This document shows, in pieces, positions 9,660 through 20,706 of a stretch of 64,000 nucleotides of DNA. This DNA is from Hydnum rufescens UP504. Lineage: Eukaryota > Basidiomycota > Agaricomycetes > Cantharellales > Hydnaceae. Every line of letters starts with the position of its first letter. The stretch's first letter is position 1. The stretch is taken from the NCBI GenBank assembly GCA_014904985.1, contig MU129106.1:1-64000 (forward strand), written 5' to 3'. The position numbers and the translations under genes were made by a program. Under the pieces are notes generated by a model. That model saw nothing but the letters and a program-made list of their open reading frames with translations. It ran no database searches and was not told where the DNA came from.

Positions 9660-10976
9660 TTACTCTTCCATATCTAATTTCCTGTTTGCTTGCTTGCCGC
9701 GCTCAACCATTTTGTGCGTTGCTCCTTCTACAGCATTGTCCAGATGGCCTGATTCAACAAGGGCTAGTAGCAGCTCATGAATCGTGCTCAGGTGGTTGTG
9801 GCGACGGAGAGAGTTTTCGAACTAAAATCTCGAGTCAGGTCTAGCTGGCACACATCACACATCACCCACATTCCACTGCTCTCTCTTTCCATTCTCGGCG
9901 GATATTCGTTGTAGTAATGATGCCGCGTATTCTGACTGGCCTTTGCCTTGTGCTTCATCCATTTGGGCCTGTAATGATGGTAATGGATCATCCCTGATTG
10001 CAAGGAGGTTGAAACGAAACTGCATAATTCAGGATCTTCAGTGATACTGAAAGATGTAGCATGACCGAGTTGCATACAGAACCAGGGGGGTATGTTGCAA
10101 TACGTGCTTCAATGACTTCTCGCGCCTTTCCGATCCAACCTTCCCCTGTCGTCTCGAATAATCCATGCTTGATTGGCGCCCGCTTGAGACCGTCAAGCTC
10201 ATAGATATTTCCCTAGAAATGATGTGTCAGCGAGTCACGAAACCAGTGCGGTTCAACATTCGATCATCACGCACTGCATATGGGAGATACACGATAAAAT
10301 GATAGGAATCCTCGGATTGTGAAGGCTGAATATCGAGCTCCGAGAGGGATACGGATGGCGGTGGCGAAAGGGAGTTGTGTGTGGCGCGGAAAAAAGCATT
10401 TGAAGTGATTACCTCCCCTCGCATCTGGAAGTGCATTGGTCAAAGAATTGGGTTTCAAAAGATGGGGGGCAGAAATACTTGAGGATCCAACGCAGACGCA
10501 AATTCCCTGAACTGCTCCAGCTCAGCCCCAACCCTCAATGACGGTATATTGCATATACCGTTCAGAACTGCGATTGTTGCACAAGCGTTATTTACAACCT
10601 AAATGTAGATGCCCCGCACACAAGGCGTTGGGTAATTGATGGTTAAAGGGAGATAGTGGAAGTGCGCACTTGGTTCGCAAAAAACCCAGGAAAATCGTCG
10701 TCGTAGACACCCTGGGCACCACCACTTTCATCACTGGATCCAGTCCATTGAAATAAGAAAATCAATGCATAGAGAGGGCCGAGAGGAGCGAGGGATTCAG
10801 GGTCAAGCGAATATAGGTCATCGACAATGAGAGAAACACCCAAGGTGCGCAAGAGCTCGCTGAACACGCCGGGATCTGAGAATGATTGGATTAATGGAAC
10901 GTACGGAACCGAAAGCTTCAGACGCACCAGATTCCATCGTCTGCCAACCGCTCTCATGGTCTAACTCGGAAGCCAT
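9660..10976 (-). CDS. Ubiquitin C-terminal hydrolase UCH37/UCHL5
   Basis: Cysteine deubiquitinase of the peptidase C12 family; orthologues bind Rpn13 on the proteasome and trim ubiquitin chains. Seven exons read in frame on the minus strand: 10928-10976, 10670-10875, 10479-10598, 10275-10424, 10078-10212, 9870-10019, 9660-9821, giving 323 residues (human UCHL5 has 329). Family landmarks in order: ESDPGVFSELL, IFLFQW, the catalytic Cys in VVNNACATIA (about residue 91), the catalytic His in SYHFIVYLP, the Asp in IYELDGLKRAP, FRFNLLAIRDDPLPSL, and the C-terminal ULD-like helix with RRHNHLSTIHELL. All three catalytic residues are present, so the enzyme should be active. It shares a 56-bp divergent promoter region with the transporter gene at 11033. 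Confidence 0.95.
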
Positions 10977-11032
10977 TAGTTGGAGCACGTAGGAGACGTC
11001 AACGCCTTACGTAATCACCGTCAGGTCGTTTT
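10977..11032. promoter_or_regulatory. 56-bp bidirectional promoter with bZIP-like sites
   Basis: The start codons of UCH37 and the SLC35-type transporter are only 56 bp apart. The gap holds GACGTC (10995-11000, CRE-like) and the perfect palindrome TTACGTAA (11007-11014), the optimal site of Yap/CEBP-type bZIP factors. There is no TATA box. Transcription start sites are not visible from sequence. Confidence 0.55.
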
Positions 11033-12589
11033 ATGTTTCGTTCTACTGATGAAAACGAACTCGGGTCTCAGGGGGGACTCCCCCTGCCTGAGAGCGACAA
11101 CAGCGAGATTCTTCACGATCCCCAGCTCTTAAATTGGGTCACAACGGTAGCAGAGAGAAAACGACGATGGTGGAGAGAAGCATTTATCAACGGCCTTTTC
11201 ATTGCTTCGTGGTAAATGAGTTCCCTGACCGCGATTTGATCTGGTACCAACCACTTCTCTAGGTTTTCATTGGCCACTATCCTGTCCCTATACAATAAGG
11301 TACTTTGATGGCAAGCCTGAAATTGTACAGACAGAACTGTCTATTCACCCCTCGATAGTGGATGTTCTCTCCGGACAAGTTTGGTTTCCCGTTTCCAATA
11401 TTTGTGACTAGCGTGCACATGGTTGTGCAGTTCGTGCTTGCAGGCTTGCTACGGACACTCTTTCCTAAGCTGTTTCGACCGCCACGGGGACCGTCAATCC
11501 ACGATTATAGGTTCAAACTCCTTCTGCGTAGTGGCGAGCCCAGGCTGACCGTGTACCATCCAGCAAAAACGCCATCCCGTGTGCAATCACTACGGGTGCC
11601 GATATTGGCATATCTAATCTCAGCCTAAAACTGGTTACTCTTTCGTTCTATAGTGCGTCGGGAGATACAATATTGAAGATCTACGGTTTTAATAGCTGAC
11701 GCCTTTTTGCATCAGCCATGTGCAAATCCTCTTCTCTCATATTCGTCCTCATGTTTGCGTTTTTATTTCGTCTCGAGCGATTTTCATGGCGACTTGTGGC
11801 GGTGATCTTGACCATCACGGGAGGTGTCGTTCTAATGGTTGCGAGCGAAACACAATTAGTGGTCGCTGGGATGTTGCTTGTCATCCTCGCTTCAGCTCTG
11901 GGTGGCCTGCGGTGGGCGCTGACCCAGATTCTTTTAAATAAGAAGGAGATGGGGATGGATAATCCCGTAGCCACAATATTTTGGCTGGCTCCCAGCATGG
12001 CAATCACCCTTGCAGTGATGAGCATGATCATCGAAGGATTTCACGACGTGTTCAGAACCAGGTTTTTCGACGGGATGATGGCGATAATGCGTACTCTGGT
12101 CTTCATTCTTTTCCCAGGAGTGTTTGCGTTTGCAATGGTGATGACTGAATATTAGTATGTGGATTATTTTATGCTGGGACATATATGCCTGATGAAATTT
12201 TATGGTAGTATTATACAACGTGTCGGAATGGTCCCAATGTCTATAGCTGGTATTTTCAAGGTAGGTACTACTAGACTTTATCGTGGCAGGGACCATTGAA
12301 GCCAGGACTTTGTAGGAAGTAACTACGATCACACTGTCTACATGGGTATTTGGAGATGATTTGACGCCTCTCAATATGATTGGTGTAGGGATCACAATTT
12401 TCGGTGTGCAGAGGTTATTAAATCTCATGTATGGCCCTGATTACATCAAATGGTTTTCTAGGCATCAGTCTCTTTACATATGACAAGTATACAAAATCTG
12501 TGCTCATGCCCTTGCCCAAGGATGATGAGCTTGAGGTGTTGCATCATCTGGAAGAGAGTGAAGTGGACATGTTCCCCATAGAAGATTAA
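11033..12589 (+). CDS. SLC35/triose-phosphate-translocator family membrane transporter (SLC35C2/Ymd8-like)
   Basis: Predicted Golgi/ER nucleotide-sugar or related antiporter of the drug/metabolite transporter superfamily. Eight exons join in frame: 11033-11211, 11263-11299, 11359-11510, 11564-11652, 11716-12154, 12209-12260, 12316-12403, 12462-12589, giving 387 residues. Family features: LYNKWMFSPDKFGFPFPIF in TM2, ITTGADIGISNLSLKLVTLS, FYTMCKSSSLIFVLMFA, LGGLRWALTQILL, GMVPMSIAGIFKEVTTI, and a TM10 region followed by FTYDKY. About ten hydrophobic segments, with soluble, charged N- and C-terminal tails. The substrate cannot be read from sequence. It ends only about 60 bp before a MITE. Confidence 0.88.
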
Positions 12590-12648
12590 ATTATTCCTGG
12601 ACTTGGTCTACATACTTATGGAGAGTGTAGTCTATGAGTAGACAAATA

Positions 12649-12924
12649 GGGTGTTTCATGATAGCAAAAGATGGGTCAAAAGATTGAAAAAAGATTGGAA
12701 AAAAGATAGGCAAAAGATGGTCTTGAGGACCAACTTTTGCCTATAGAAATGAAACCCCAAGCAGAGCCTGAATTCTCAGCAGTTCAGTTGCATTCTTTTT
12801 GAGATCTTGAGCTGACACTTTTACCCCTATGGGCAAAAGATACACAAAAGATGAATCTTGAGAGGTGCAAAAGAATATCTTTTTTTGGCTCTTTTGATGT
12901 ATCTTTTCCTATCATGAAACCCCC
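12649..12924. mobile_element. TA-flanked MITE (276 bp)
   Basis: Terminal inverted repeats of about 45 bp, imperfect: left GGGTGTTTCATGATAG, right CTATCATGAAACCCCC. The dinucleotide TA sits directly outside both ends (12647-12648 and 12925-12926), as in Tc1/mariner insertions. The interior is A-rich with repeated CAAAAGAT words and has no ORF, so it would be non-autonomous. Confidence 0.75.
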
Positions 12925-12926
12925 TA

Positions 12927-13474
12927 ATGACTTACATTATTACCTCTTTTCAATTAGAACATAGCCAGACATTATGGTCCAATCAGTGATTCATGCGAGG
13001 AGAATCTCACCCTTTGACATCAGATTATCCAAATTACAGCTCCTGAAAGCGGGGATCAGTAGGTGCTGGGGAGATGGAATCAAAGCTCTATAGATGGGAA
13101 CTACTGGTACATACAGGAACAGATATGCAGTATGGGGATATGGTGGAGATTGCCACTCCCAACTCCCCCACAATTGATGCCATTAACAAGTGATATCTGG
13201 GAGCTCTTCATTGACTATGACTATGGCAGCAGTCTCTTTTTAAGTGTCTGCATCAAGAGGAAGGAACAGCTAGAGTTCCAGAGGTGTAAGACTAAGGATG
13301 AATGAACAGGAGTGGTCCTGAAGAGGGGAGGTTAGTGGTAAGGATAGTGCTTTCCCCTATAGCTTTGCATAATTCATGGAGGGTAGCATGTAGCCTGACT
13401 TTCAGGGTCATTTGTAGCCATTTTAAGGTAGCTTTGTAGTAACTCCCATCGATGAACTTCTTTATGCTCTGGTG
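12927..13474. other. CpG-poor gene-free stretch
   Basis: No recognised gene; composition resembles the neighbouring decayed repeats. Short ORFs on both strands match nothing I recognise. Confidence 0.5.
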
Positions 13475-13570
13475 CATCAACAAAACAAAAGTAGCTTCAG
13501 AGGCTCTGAAGGGCCAGAAGTGCAACTTCTGGCCCTTCAGAACCTCTGAAGCTACTTTTGTTTTGCTGAT
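13475..13570. repeat. Long hairpin, about 46-bp arms
   Basis: The arm CATCAACAAAACAAAAGTAG...GGGCCAGAAGT is followed after about 2 nt by its reverse complement, ending CTACTTTTGTTTTGCTGATG. I count two mismatches across the arms. No ORF is associated. Confidence 0.85.
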
Positions 13571-13575
13571 GTGCT

Positions 13576-13890
13576 TTGGCTGATGAGGACCCTCAAGCAG
13601 AGAATGACTCAGTTCACTCTCCTTATGAAGACAATCCAGAAGATGTATTCCACTACTCAAGTGATGAGCAGAATGCTGTAAGTACAGTAAGGATGCCTTC
13701 AGTGTGCAGAACTGATATGCAAGATCAATATGCCCCTAAATCACATAATGCTGATTCAGTGGAGAAGACCTATGCTTTCCCCAAGGATGATTTTATGGTG
13801 AGCCACCATAAGCCAGGTCAGAAGTGCTTCACCTGTGGAAGTGAGAGTCATTGGGTACAACAATGCTCTCCCACTCCAGAGCATATTTAA
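13576..13890 (+). pseudogene. Retroelement gag zinc-knuckle fragment
   Basis: A 104-codon open stretch ending in a CX2CX4HX4C knuckle (CFTCGSESHWVQQC), the nucleic-acid-binding motif of retroelement Gag proteins. The upstream part is acidic and unrecognised. No reverse transcriptase follows, so this is a detached relic. The first ATG is arbitrary. Confidence 0.6.
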
Positions 13891-14234
13891 CCTGTTTGGA
13901 CAGGAAGACACTCTGGAAGGAACATTAGCAATAGAAGTCCCCACATTATAAGGCAGCTTATGCTGCAGCTGTTGATGCCTGTGAAGAAGAGTCAGGTTTT
14001 CAAGGACAGAGCAGGTGAATTTCACTTCACTACCTGACTCGCATGTATATGGTTGGAAGCCAACATATATAGAATCCACCTCCAATCTATTGCATGATAT
14101 AAGTCTGTCCCATATGACACATAAAGAAATACCACTGTCCATTTCTGTCATTGTTTCTCATAAGGAACCTCCTGACTGCTCCAATGTGGTAAAAGCCCCA
14201 GCATGCAAACCTGAAGACACCCATGCCTTGGTGT

Positions 14235-15628
14235 GCAAGATAAAAACATCCAGTATCAGAAAACATGAAATCACACACTTCCAGCCTATGGACTGATTAC
14301 ATGACTGATGTAAGCAGGCTGATAATTGATCAATCCAACTCCAGTCTGTGTCATAGAGCTGAGGACAAAATAAGGGGACCACAGACCTAATTCAAGTGTT
14401 CAGGTGTAGGGGAGGTCTGTTGGGACAGGGGAAAATTGCTGTAAGCCAACAAAGCTCAAGCAATTAAGTGAAGAAGTGTGTTCTTGTCAAATTACCACAC
14501 CCTCAGGATCTCTTCTTCAGGCCTTAGTCAAAGTGTGGTTAGGATTTTTTTTTTTAGGTGAGAAATCACCCAGGGACCAGCAGCAATTCAAGGTGCTTTG
14601 GACTGGAGGGAGGGGGAAGACTACTGAATTTTGTGCTTCATGCACCTAATATGTATTTCAGACCACAATTCAATTAATGATGAGAATTCAGACATAAGGG
14701 AAGCATGGAGAAAAAGAAATGAAGTTAAAATCTTCAAAACTAGTGGAGATATTCAAAAATCAAGCAAAAGGGGGGGATTACAAGCCATTCCTCCTTCAAA
14801 CTGGACAGATCCCCTTAAGGAATGGTGGAGTAGGTTTTCCTGAACCTCATCTCCTTCAGACATAAGGTGGATGAAACCATATTGTTGGTTGTAATGGTGG
14901 AGCAAAGGGGGTGTCATGAGGAGGGGGATATCTTGTGAAAAATGGAGTTCATGTCCAATTGTTTCAGTCTTGATACTGTTTGATGCATGGTTTTAACAGC
15001 TTTCAGGGCATGGTTATTGTGAGTGAATTGGATGAGAATTGGCTTCAAAAATTGGAAAATACTCCTTGAGGGTATGGAGCATGGAGAGAAAATGTTACAG
15101 GGACCACAATTTTGATCCATTTGGCTCATATATTTCTGGGAGCTACCATTTTGAGTTGTTTTGATCAAAACTGATGGAGATATTTGACAAATACTCCTTG
15201 AGAGTGGTATAACCCCTTTTTATATCATGTGATGGATCCATGGGTCTGGAACCAAGGCCAGGCAGTCCACATCATTACATAATCACAATTCATCACCCTT
15301 AAGGCAATAGGAAGACTTGGTGGCAAAGGATAAATGGATCAAGCTTGGAAAAAGGTGGCCAGTTGAATTGCCTTGTCCAAGAAAGTTGGACTTGAAGTGG
15401 GGTGTAAACAACTCCCTTTTTGGGGTGGACTGTTGAAGTCTGCCAGATACACAATTATTTGACTTGTGCTCATGGTAGAGGAATATGGTGAAGTTATGGA
15501 TTCCAGTTGATTCATGGATAAATGAATGGCAAGGGAATTAATGAGCAGAATGATAAATAATAAATTCATTTGGAAGGAATTTGGCTGAGGATGAGGATTT
15601 TACGGTGTAGGGATTTATCCCTCCAACA
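14235..15628 (+). repeat. Long non-coding repeat, internally deleted copy
   Basis: Begins with GATAAAAACATCCAGTATCAG, shared with the inverted copy at about 50030. It then jumps to sequence matching about 17060 onward (TTCAAGTGTTCAGG; GCTTTGGACTGGAGG), and ends CCCTCCAACA at 15628. It lacks the promoter-containing middle part found at 15.6-17.0 kb. No coding capacity. Confidence 0.6.
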
Positions 15629-18256
15629 CCAATCATGAGATTAATTATGGCTATGTGTGGAAACTGGATTTGTTTGATTACTCCATCAGTCTTGATCAGA
15701 AATGTTCACCCATATAACACTCAGAAATCCATGATTCATACCTATTGAACAGTACCAAAACCAAGTTGCATGGATTAAAATTGCACTCTCCAGATCAATT
15801 TTACTATCAAAACCCACATTCTCTGGTATTTTACAAATTTCTCCATTAATTCATATGTGATCTGTTCAAGATAACTACTCCCAGAAAGCTGTTAAAAATG
15901 TGCATTAAACAATACTAAGGTTGTCACGAACAGATACAAACTGCAGACTCTGCATTGAATCTCACCCCCTGCACTTATTCCCATTAGCAACCAGAGACCA
16001 AACACTTTAACCAATGCACAAATTAATCTCCAAAACCCAGAGATAACCTTTGATTTCACCTCCCATGAGCCCCAAGATGCACCACAAGACTAGTGACACC
16101 ATGCTCCAATCACTCCACAGCTCTGCAAATTGGTGACATCACCCCTATGATTTCTTTTGTTCTCTTTATGAATGACTCAACTATGACATCACTCTGACAT
16201 CATGCCTTTATGAATGACTTGCCTATGACTGCATTATGACATCATTCCTTTATTTCCCTGTTGTTCTCTTTATGAGTGTCACCTATGATATCACTATGAC
16301 CTCATTTCTTTATTTCTCTTTTGTTCTCCCTATGACTCACATATGAGTGAGTCACATCTGCTCCATGCACAGCCACCTTGAGAAAGGTATATAAGCTGGT
16401 AGATTTTCTGGTCCCCCATCTCCTCTCACCTGGAAATCAACCACTGTCAACTTTTCTGCTTGCATCTTAAAGAAACAGTCTATCTAAAGCCATCCAGAGC
16501 TAAGTTGTCTTCAAGGTTTTTGAGACCAAGCTACTGGAAGCCCTCTACATGAAACAAAGCCAAGGATAGTTGCAGAACCTAAGGTTAGAGTTGCTGGACA
16601 TCCACTGAAAAGTGAGTAATAATGAAAGTTCAAGTTCAAGTCAAGGAAGAAGGAGGCACACTAACAAGACTAACCAAGTGCTAACCAGTCTAGAATCCCC
16701 TAGATATCCACATCTTGACCAGGAGGACATAAACAATAGCACACAAATATCAGTAAATGGTTGAACACAATGTATAAGCCTCTCCACAATACATCACTGA
16801 CTACCAGCCAGTCATCACCATTCAGTCTCCCACAGACCCTCATACCATCTCACAAGAGAGTGATCAACCATCAAAGTAAACCAGCCTGTTGAACAAAAAC
16901 AGAAATACAGTCTCCTATCCACACCTGGTTGAACCAGATTTTGATTTAGCAATCATCAGAGCTCCCAATCCTTCTTCTATATCAGACTACAACTTGAACC
17001 TAATGTGCTGTAAGCAAGGAAAAAAGGGGAATCCCTGCCACAGTCTACAATATTGAATTGAGAACAAAGAGTGGGGCCACAAGTTCAATTCAAGTGTTCA
17101 GGTCTGTATGGATGGAGGTCTTTTGGATAGAAGGAAGTCTGTTGTAAGCAGTAGTTGCCCAAGGAGAGAATGAAGGATGAAGTTGTATCACAAATACCAC
17201 ACCCTAAGGTCCTAATATTAAGGCCCTAGTCAAAGTGTAGTAGAAGTAAGGTATTCAAGTAGAATTCACCTGGAAATCCAGCAGCAATACTTCAGTGCTT
17301 CAGACTGGGAGGAGGGGGAAGACAATCAAATTTCCAGCACACTTTACTTAATATACAACCCAGCTATGAGATGAAATATTCAGCAGAAGCAGGGGGATAG
17401 AGGAAATGCACAGAAAAAGCAATGAAGTCAAAAGCTTCAAAACTGACAGAAATATTCAATTTACAAGTCAAAAGAGAGAAAAAGGCATAGAATGGCTGTT
17501 CCTCCTCCTAAGGATAGATTCCCTTGAGGAATGGTGGAATAAGTCATCTTGAACATCCTCTCCTTTGGATATAGGCATCTTCAATACCTTTCTGCATGTG
17601 GCCATTGTGTCCAAATTCGATAAAAACTGGCTGAGAAAATTGAAAAATACATCTTCAGATTGTGAATCAGATAATAGAATTGTTCCAGAAGCTTCAATTT
17701 TCATCCAATAAATACATAATTGGCATCTTCAATAGGTATTGCTCATAGCTTTCAGGGAGCTACATTCATGAGTGAATTGGATCAAAACTGATGGAGAAAC
17801 TAGTGAAACACTCCTTTAGAGTACCACATTTGCCTGTATTTGATTATGTAACCAGTCCACAGTTGGAACAGAAGGAACAGGAGTCAATTGCTGAATCTGG
17901 ATTGCATAACATAAATTTGCCAGATTGCCCCCTAAGGCAACAGGAAATTGGAGGAGAATTCAAGACCATATATGATGGGCAAGTTGAATTGCCATGTCCA
18001 CAATAAATTGGGCCTGTGGTTAAGACATAGATGAATACAATCCCCATGGCCTGTTGAAGGCCTCACAAGTGTGCCTTGTATACAGGGTGAAAGAGCATCT
18101 CATTTGCATGTTTTCAAATGTATAGAACTTGTGCTCATTTTTGAATAAATGAAAGACTGGATAATTGAAGGACATATTGTTACAATTTTAATTTGTTCAT
18201 CGGAAAACTCAATGTCAATAGGGAATCCTATGTGGCAGGAATTTTTCCCTCCAACA
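15629..18256 (+). repeat. Long non-coding repeat (LARD-like or long LTR), fullest forward copy
   Basis: Homologous to the inverted copy at 46842-50035. The right end is TTTTTCCCTCCAACA; the inverted copy starts TGTTGGAGGGAAAAA. Transcriptional features include a TATA box (GGTATATAAGCTGG, about 16386) followed by a CTCTCACCTGGAAATCAACC leader. No ORF above 80 codons resembles any protein. It could be a very long LTR, a large retrotransposon derivative, or a composite; boundaries inside the block are uncertain. Confidence 0.6.
16384..16398 (+). promoter_or_regulatory. TATA-box promoter of the non-coding repeat
   Basis: GGTATATAAGCTGG is conserved in position in the inverted copy (near 49062-49075, reading CCAGCTTTTATACC on the plus strand), which argues for a functional promoter in the ancestral element. 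Confidence 0.5.
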
Positions 18257-18988
18257 GGGCGAGACACCCCTAAGAATGGGTACGAGACTACGAAGAGTGA
18301 TTTTTGGGACAAATTCAGTGGAATCTCTGCAGCCAAACAGACCCTTACTGTATTAGAACATGAGACAAGGTGAAGCTCAAAGCTGCACCATTCAACAGCT
18401 CATGTGATGCCTATAGGGCACATTCTGACATTTTACTCTAATTCTCCTCATGCATCAGGAAACTGAGTTTCACATTCTCAAATGATCCGCGTTTTCCCTC
18501 GAGTAACTATAGGCCGACTCTAGCTCACATTTCTGCCCGTTCCATCTCCCATTCGTTCCGATCGTCTTTGTACTTCCGCCATTCCGACTGGATACAGCGG
18601 AGAACACTGGAGACTATCCAGTTTTCTCCTGAAAGGAGGTGGTGGTGGCATATATTGATTGCTGAGAAGTCGTTGGGTTGGAGGTGGGGGGACTACTGTA
18701 CCTCGCTGCCGCGGTTGGAGGGGTCTCCTGATAATTGTTCAAACTAAGAGGCACCTGAGAGTGATATAGATCGTACAAATTAAGGCTAGAGTGATTACTA
18801 GTGGGGGCAGGATTTCGGCAATCCCAAGGGTGAGGGGGTACCCAGGGGTCCCGAAAACTCAAAGCAGGATCAGTGAACATTTATTACCATCCCAACCACA
18901 ATAATCTGAGGAAAGCTAATGTATTTCTGAGGTCTGATCCATTCAGGTGCCCATACTTGGTAAGAAAAACACTAGGTACCCAGACAAG
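18257..18988. other. Transition from repeats to genes; possible small ORF 18614-18880 (-)
   Basis: CpG returns at 18257. An 88-codon minus-strand ORF (18614-18880) is rich in Pro, Ser, Thr and Asn and has no recognisable family. It lies just 3' of the gene at 18989 and may be that gene's 3' UTR, an alternative exon, or chance. Confidence 0.3.
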
Positions 18989-20461
18989 TCACTTGGAGTG
19001 TCCGACCAGGGCGTCAGTCTGATTGACCAGCATTTCCCTTGCCTGTTTCAACCTCTCGTCACGCAAATCTAGAAGCTTCTTGTTGCGATCCTCCGTACGA
19101 GCGTGAAGCAGACTATATATTTTGACTTTAGTGCTGTCGGTATAATGGCTCAGTACTCCGTTCTCATTGTCATCAAAAAATTTACCACATGTACTCTTGA
19201 GCCTGATAAGTAACCGAGCAATGAGCGTATTATAAGGTTTCACAAATACTTTGACTTACAAACTCGACGAGTTCGCTGAACTTCTTCGTAATATCTATGA
19301 TAGTAGCACTGAGCTGCTGGGACCGACACCCCAGGTTCATGATTGGAGAGTGGGATATGGATCTTGCGTACCATTTCCACCTTGATGCCACTCCTCCAAA
19401 GTGCAAGCGTTCCATTTCTGACGAAGAACCGTCACACGATCGTTCTGACTGGAGAATACCGTACTGGGTTCTCCATGAGAGATGTCAAGGGCAGTTCTTT
19501 GAATCGGATCATCATGACGGATTAGACGATGTGCTCCGTGGATTCGAGGATCAAAATTTCCTGCACTCATCTACCGAGGGGAATAAATTTGGATATTCAA
19601 GATACTTGCGAATGAGAAACAGACGTTGTATAAGTTATCGGGCTTTTGTCTTTTGAAGTTCTCTGGGGTGATAAGACTATCGTCGTCGGAGCATTGATTC
19701 ATATCTCTAGTTGTGCGACAGCGTTTCCCCCCAGAACGCTCATACAGTTCGCTCCCTGGTCCCTCGGTGGACGAGTGCGGCTTGTCCCCTAAAGCTTGAT
19801 TGTATTTATCTTCTTCATGTTCGTGACTCATGGAGTGGGTGGCAGGGGAACGGGCTGAGATGCCCGGAGACATGGCAGAGGCCATGGGTATTATGGTAGA
19901 TTTCTGATCTTGCGACATCTGCTGAATCGAGGAGCCTACAGGACTCGAGGAATCGTTAGCGGCATCACTGAGCGATGGGTGTAGGTCCTCTGCGCGAAAA
20001 TGGATCTGAGAATATGGAAAGTCTGGAAAATTTACGCCCAGGCCACGTTCGGGAGTGACAGGGGATAATTGAGACCTGAAGTGAAGCGTTGGAGGAAGTG
20101 CGCATTGCAAAGACATTGGAAAGGGATCGGATGCTGCAGAAGAGATAGGTCGGGAGGGGAAGACATCAGATGCGCGAGTCGGAGGCAAAAGATCACGCGT
20201 AACATGAGAGTTCATCGAAGTGCCTTGGGGTTCAGAGCGCGAAAGCAGCTTTTTTCCGGCATGATCGCGCCCTCCGGATATACGAGAGTTCTTTTTTATA
20301 CCACTCAGATGAAGCCTGGACAGATTCCCTATATCATTGTCGGTGGAGACAAGTGAAGGAGTCGCTTGAAAGGCATGATCGGAGAAAGGTATCTTAGTGT
20401 TATCCGCCAAAGCACTGTTCGTAGGCGTGAACTGCCTCCTCTGCGACATCTCGGTTCTCAA
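18989..20461 (-). CDS. Hypothetical Ser/Pro-rich protein with C-terminal helical region
   Basis: The first exon (about 20461 to 19626) encodes some 280 residues of low-complexity Ser/Pro/Asp sequence. A second exon begins near 19570 or a few codons later and reads through GNFDPRIHGAHRL to KWNACTLEEWH. The C-terminal part (ATIIDITKKFSELVEF, STCGKFFDDNENGVLSHYTD, SLLHARTEDRNKKLLDLRDE, stop at 18989) looks like a helical, charged domain. The phase of the junction between the LEEWH exon and the ATIID exon is unclear; a GA|GTGGCATC donor to a CTCAG acceptor keeps frame. I do not recognise the family. It is divergent from MCCB with about 245 bp between starts. Confidence 0.6.
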
Positions 20462-20706
20462 GGACTCTAGCTCTGCGCGACAGACGAGAGTTTGAGAAGG
20501 CCTCTAGGGAAAAGGGAAAAGAGAGAGACAGATTGGAGATACGGATACCACAGCTGCTGCAGAAGACGACACGCACAGGGGTGCTCTATATAAACGCAGC
20601 GAGAAGAAATCTGAAAAGACGACCTGAGGGAAACAAAACTGTCGTGGCTGAGCTCGGGGAAGCACGGCAATCTCCACTTTTTTCGGGCGTGCTCATTTAT
20701 GCAGGG

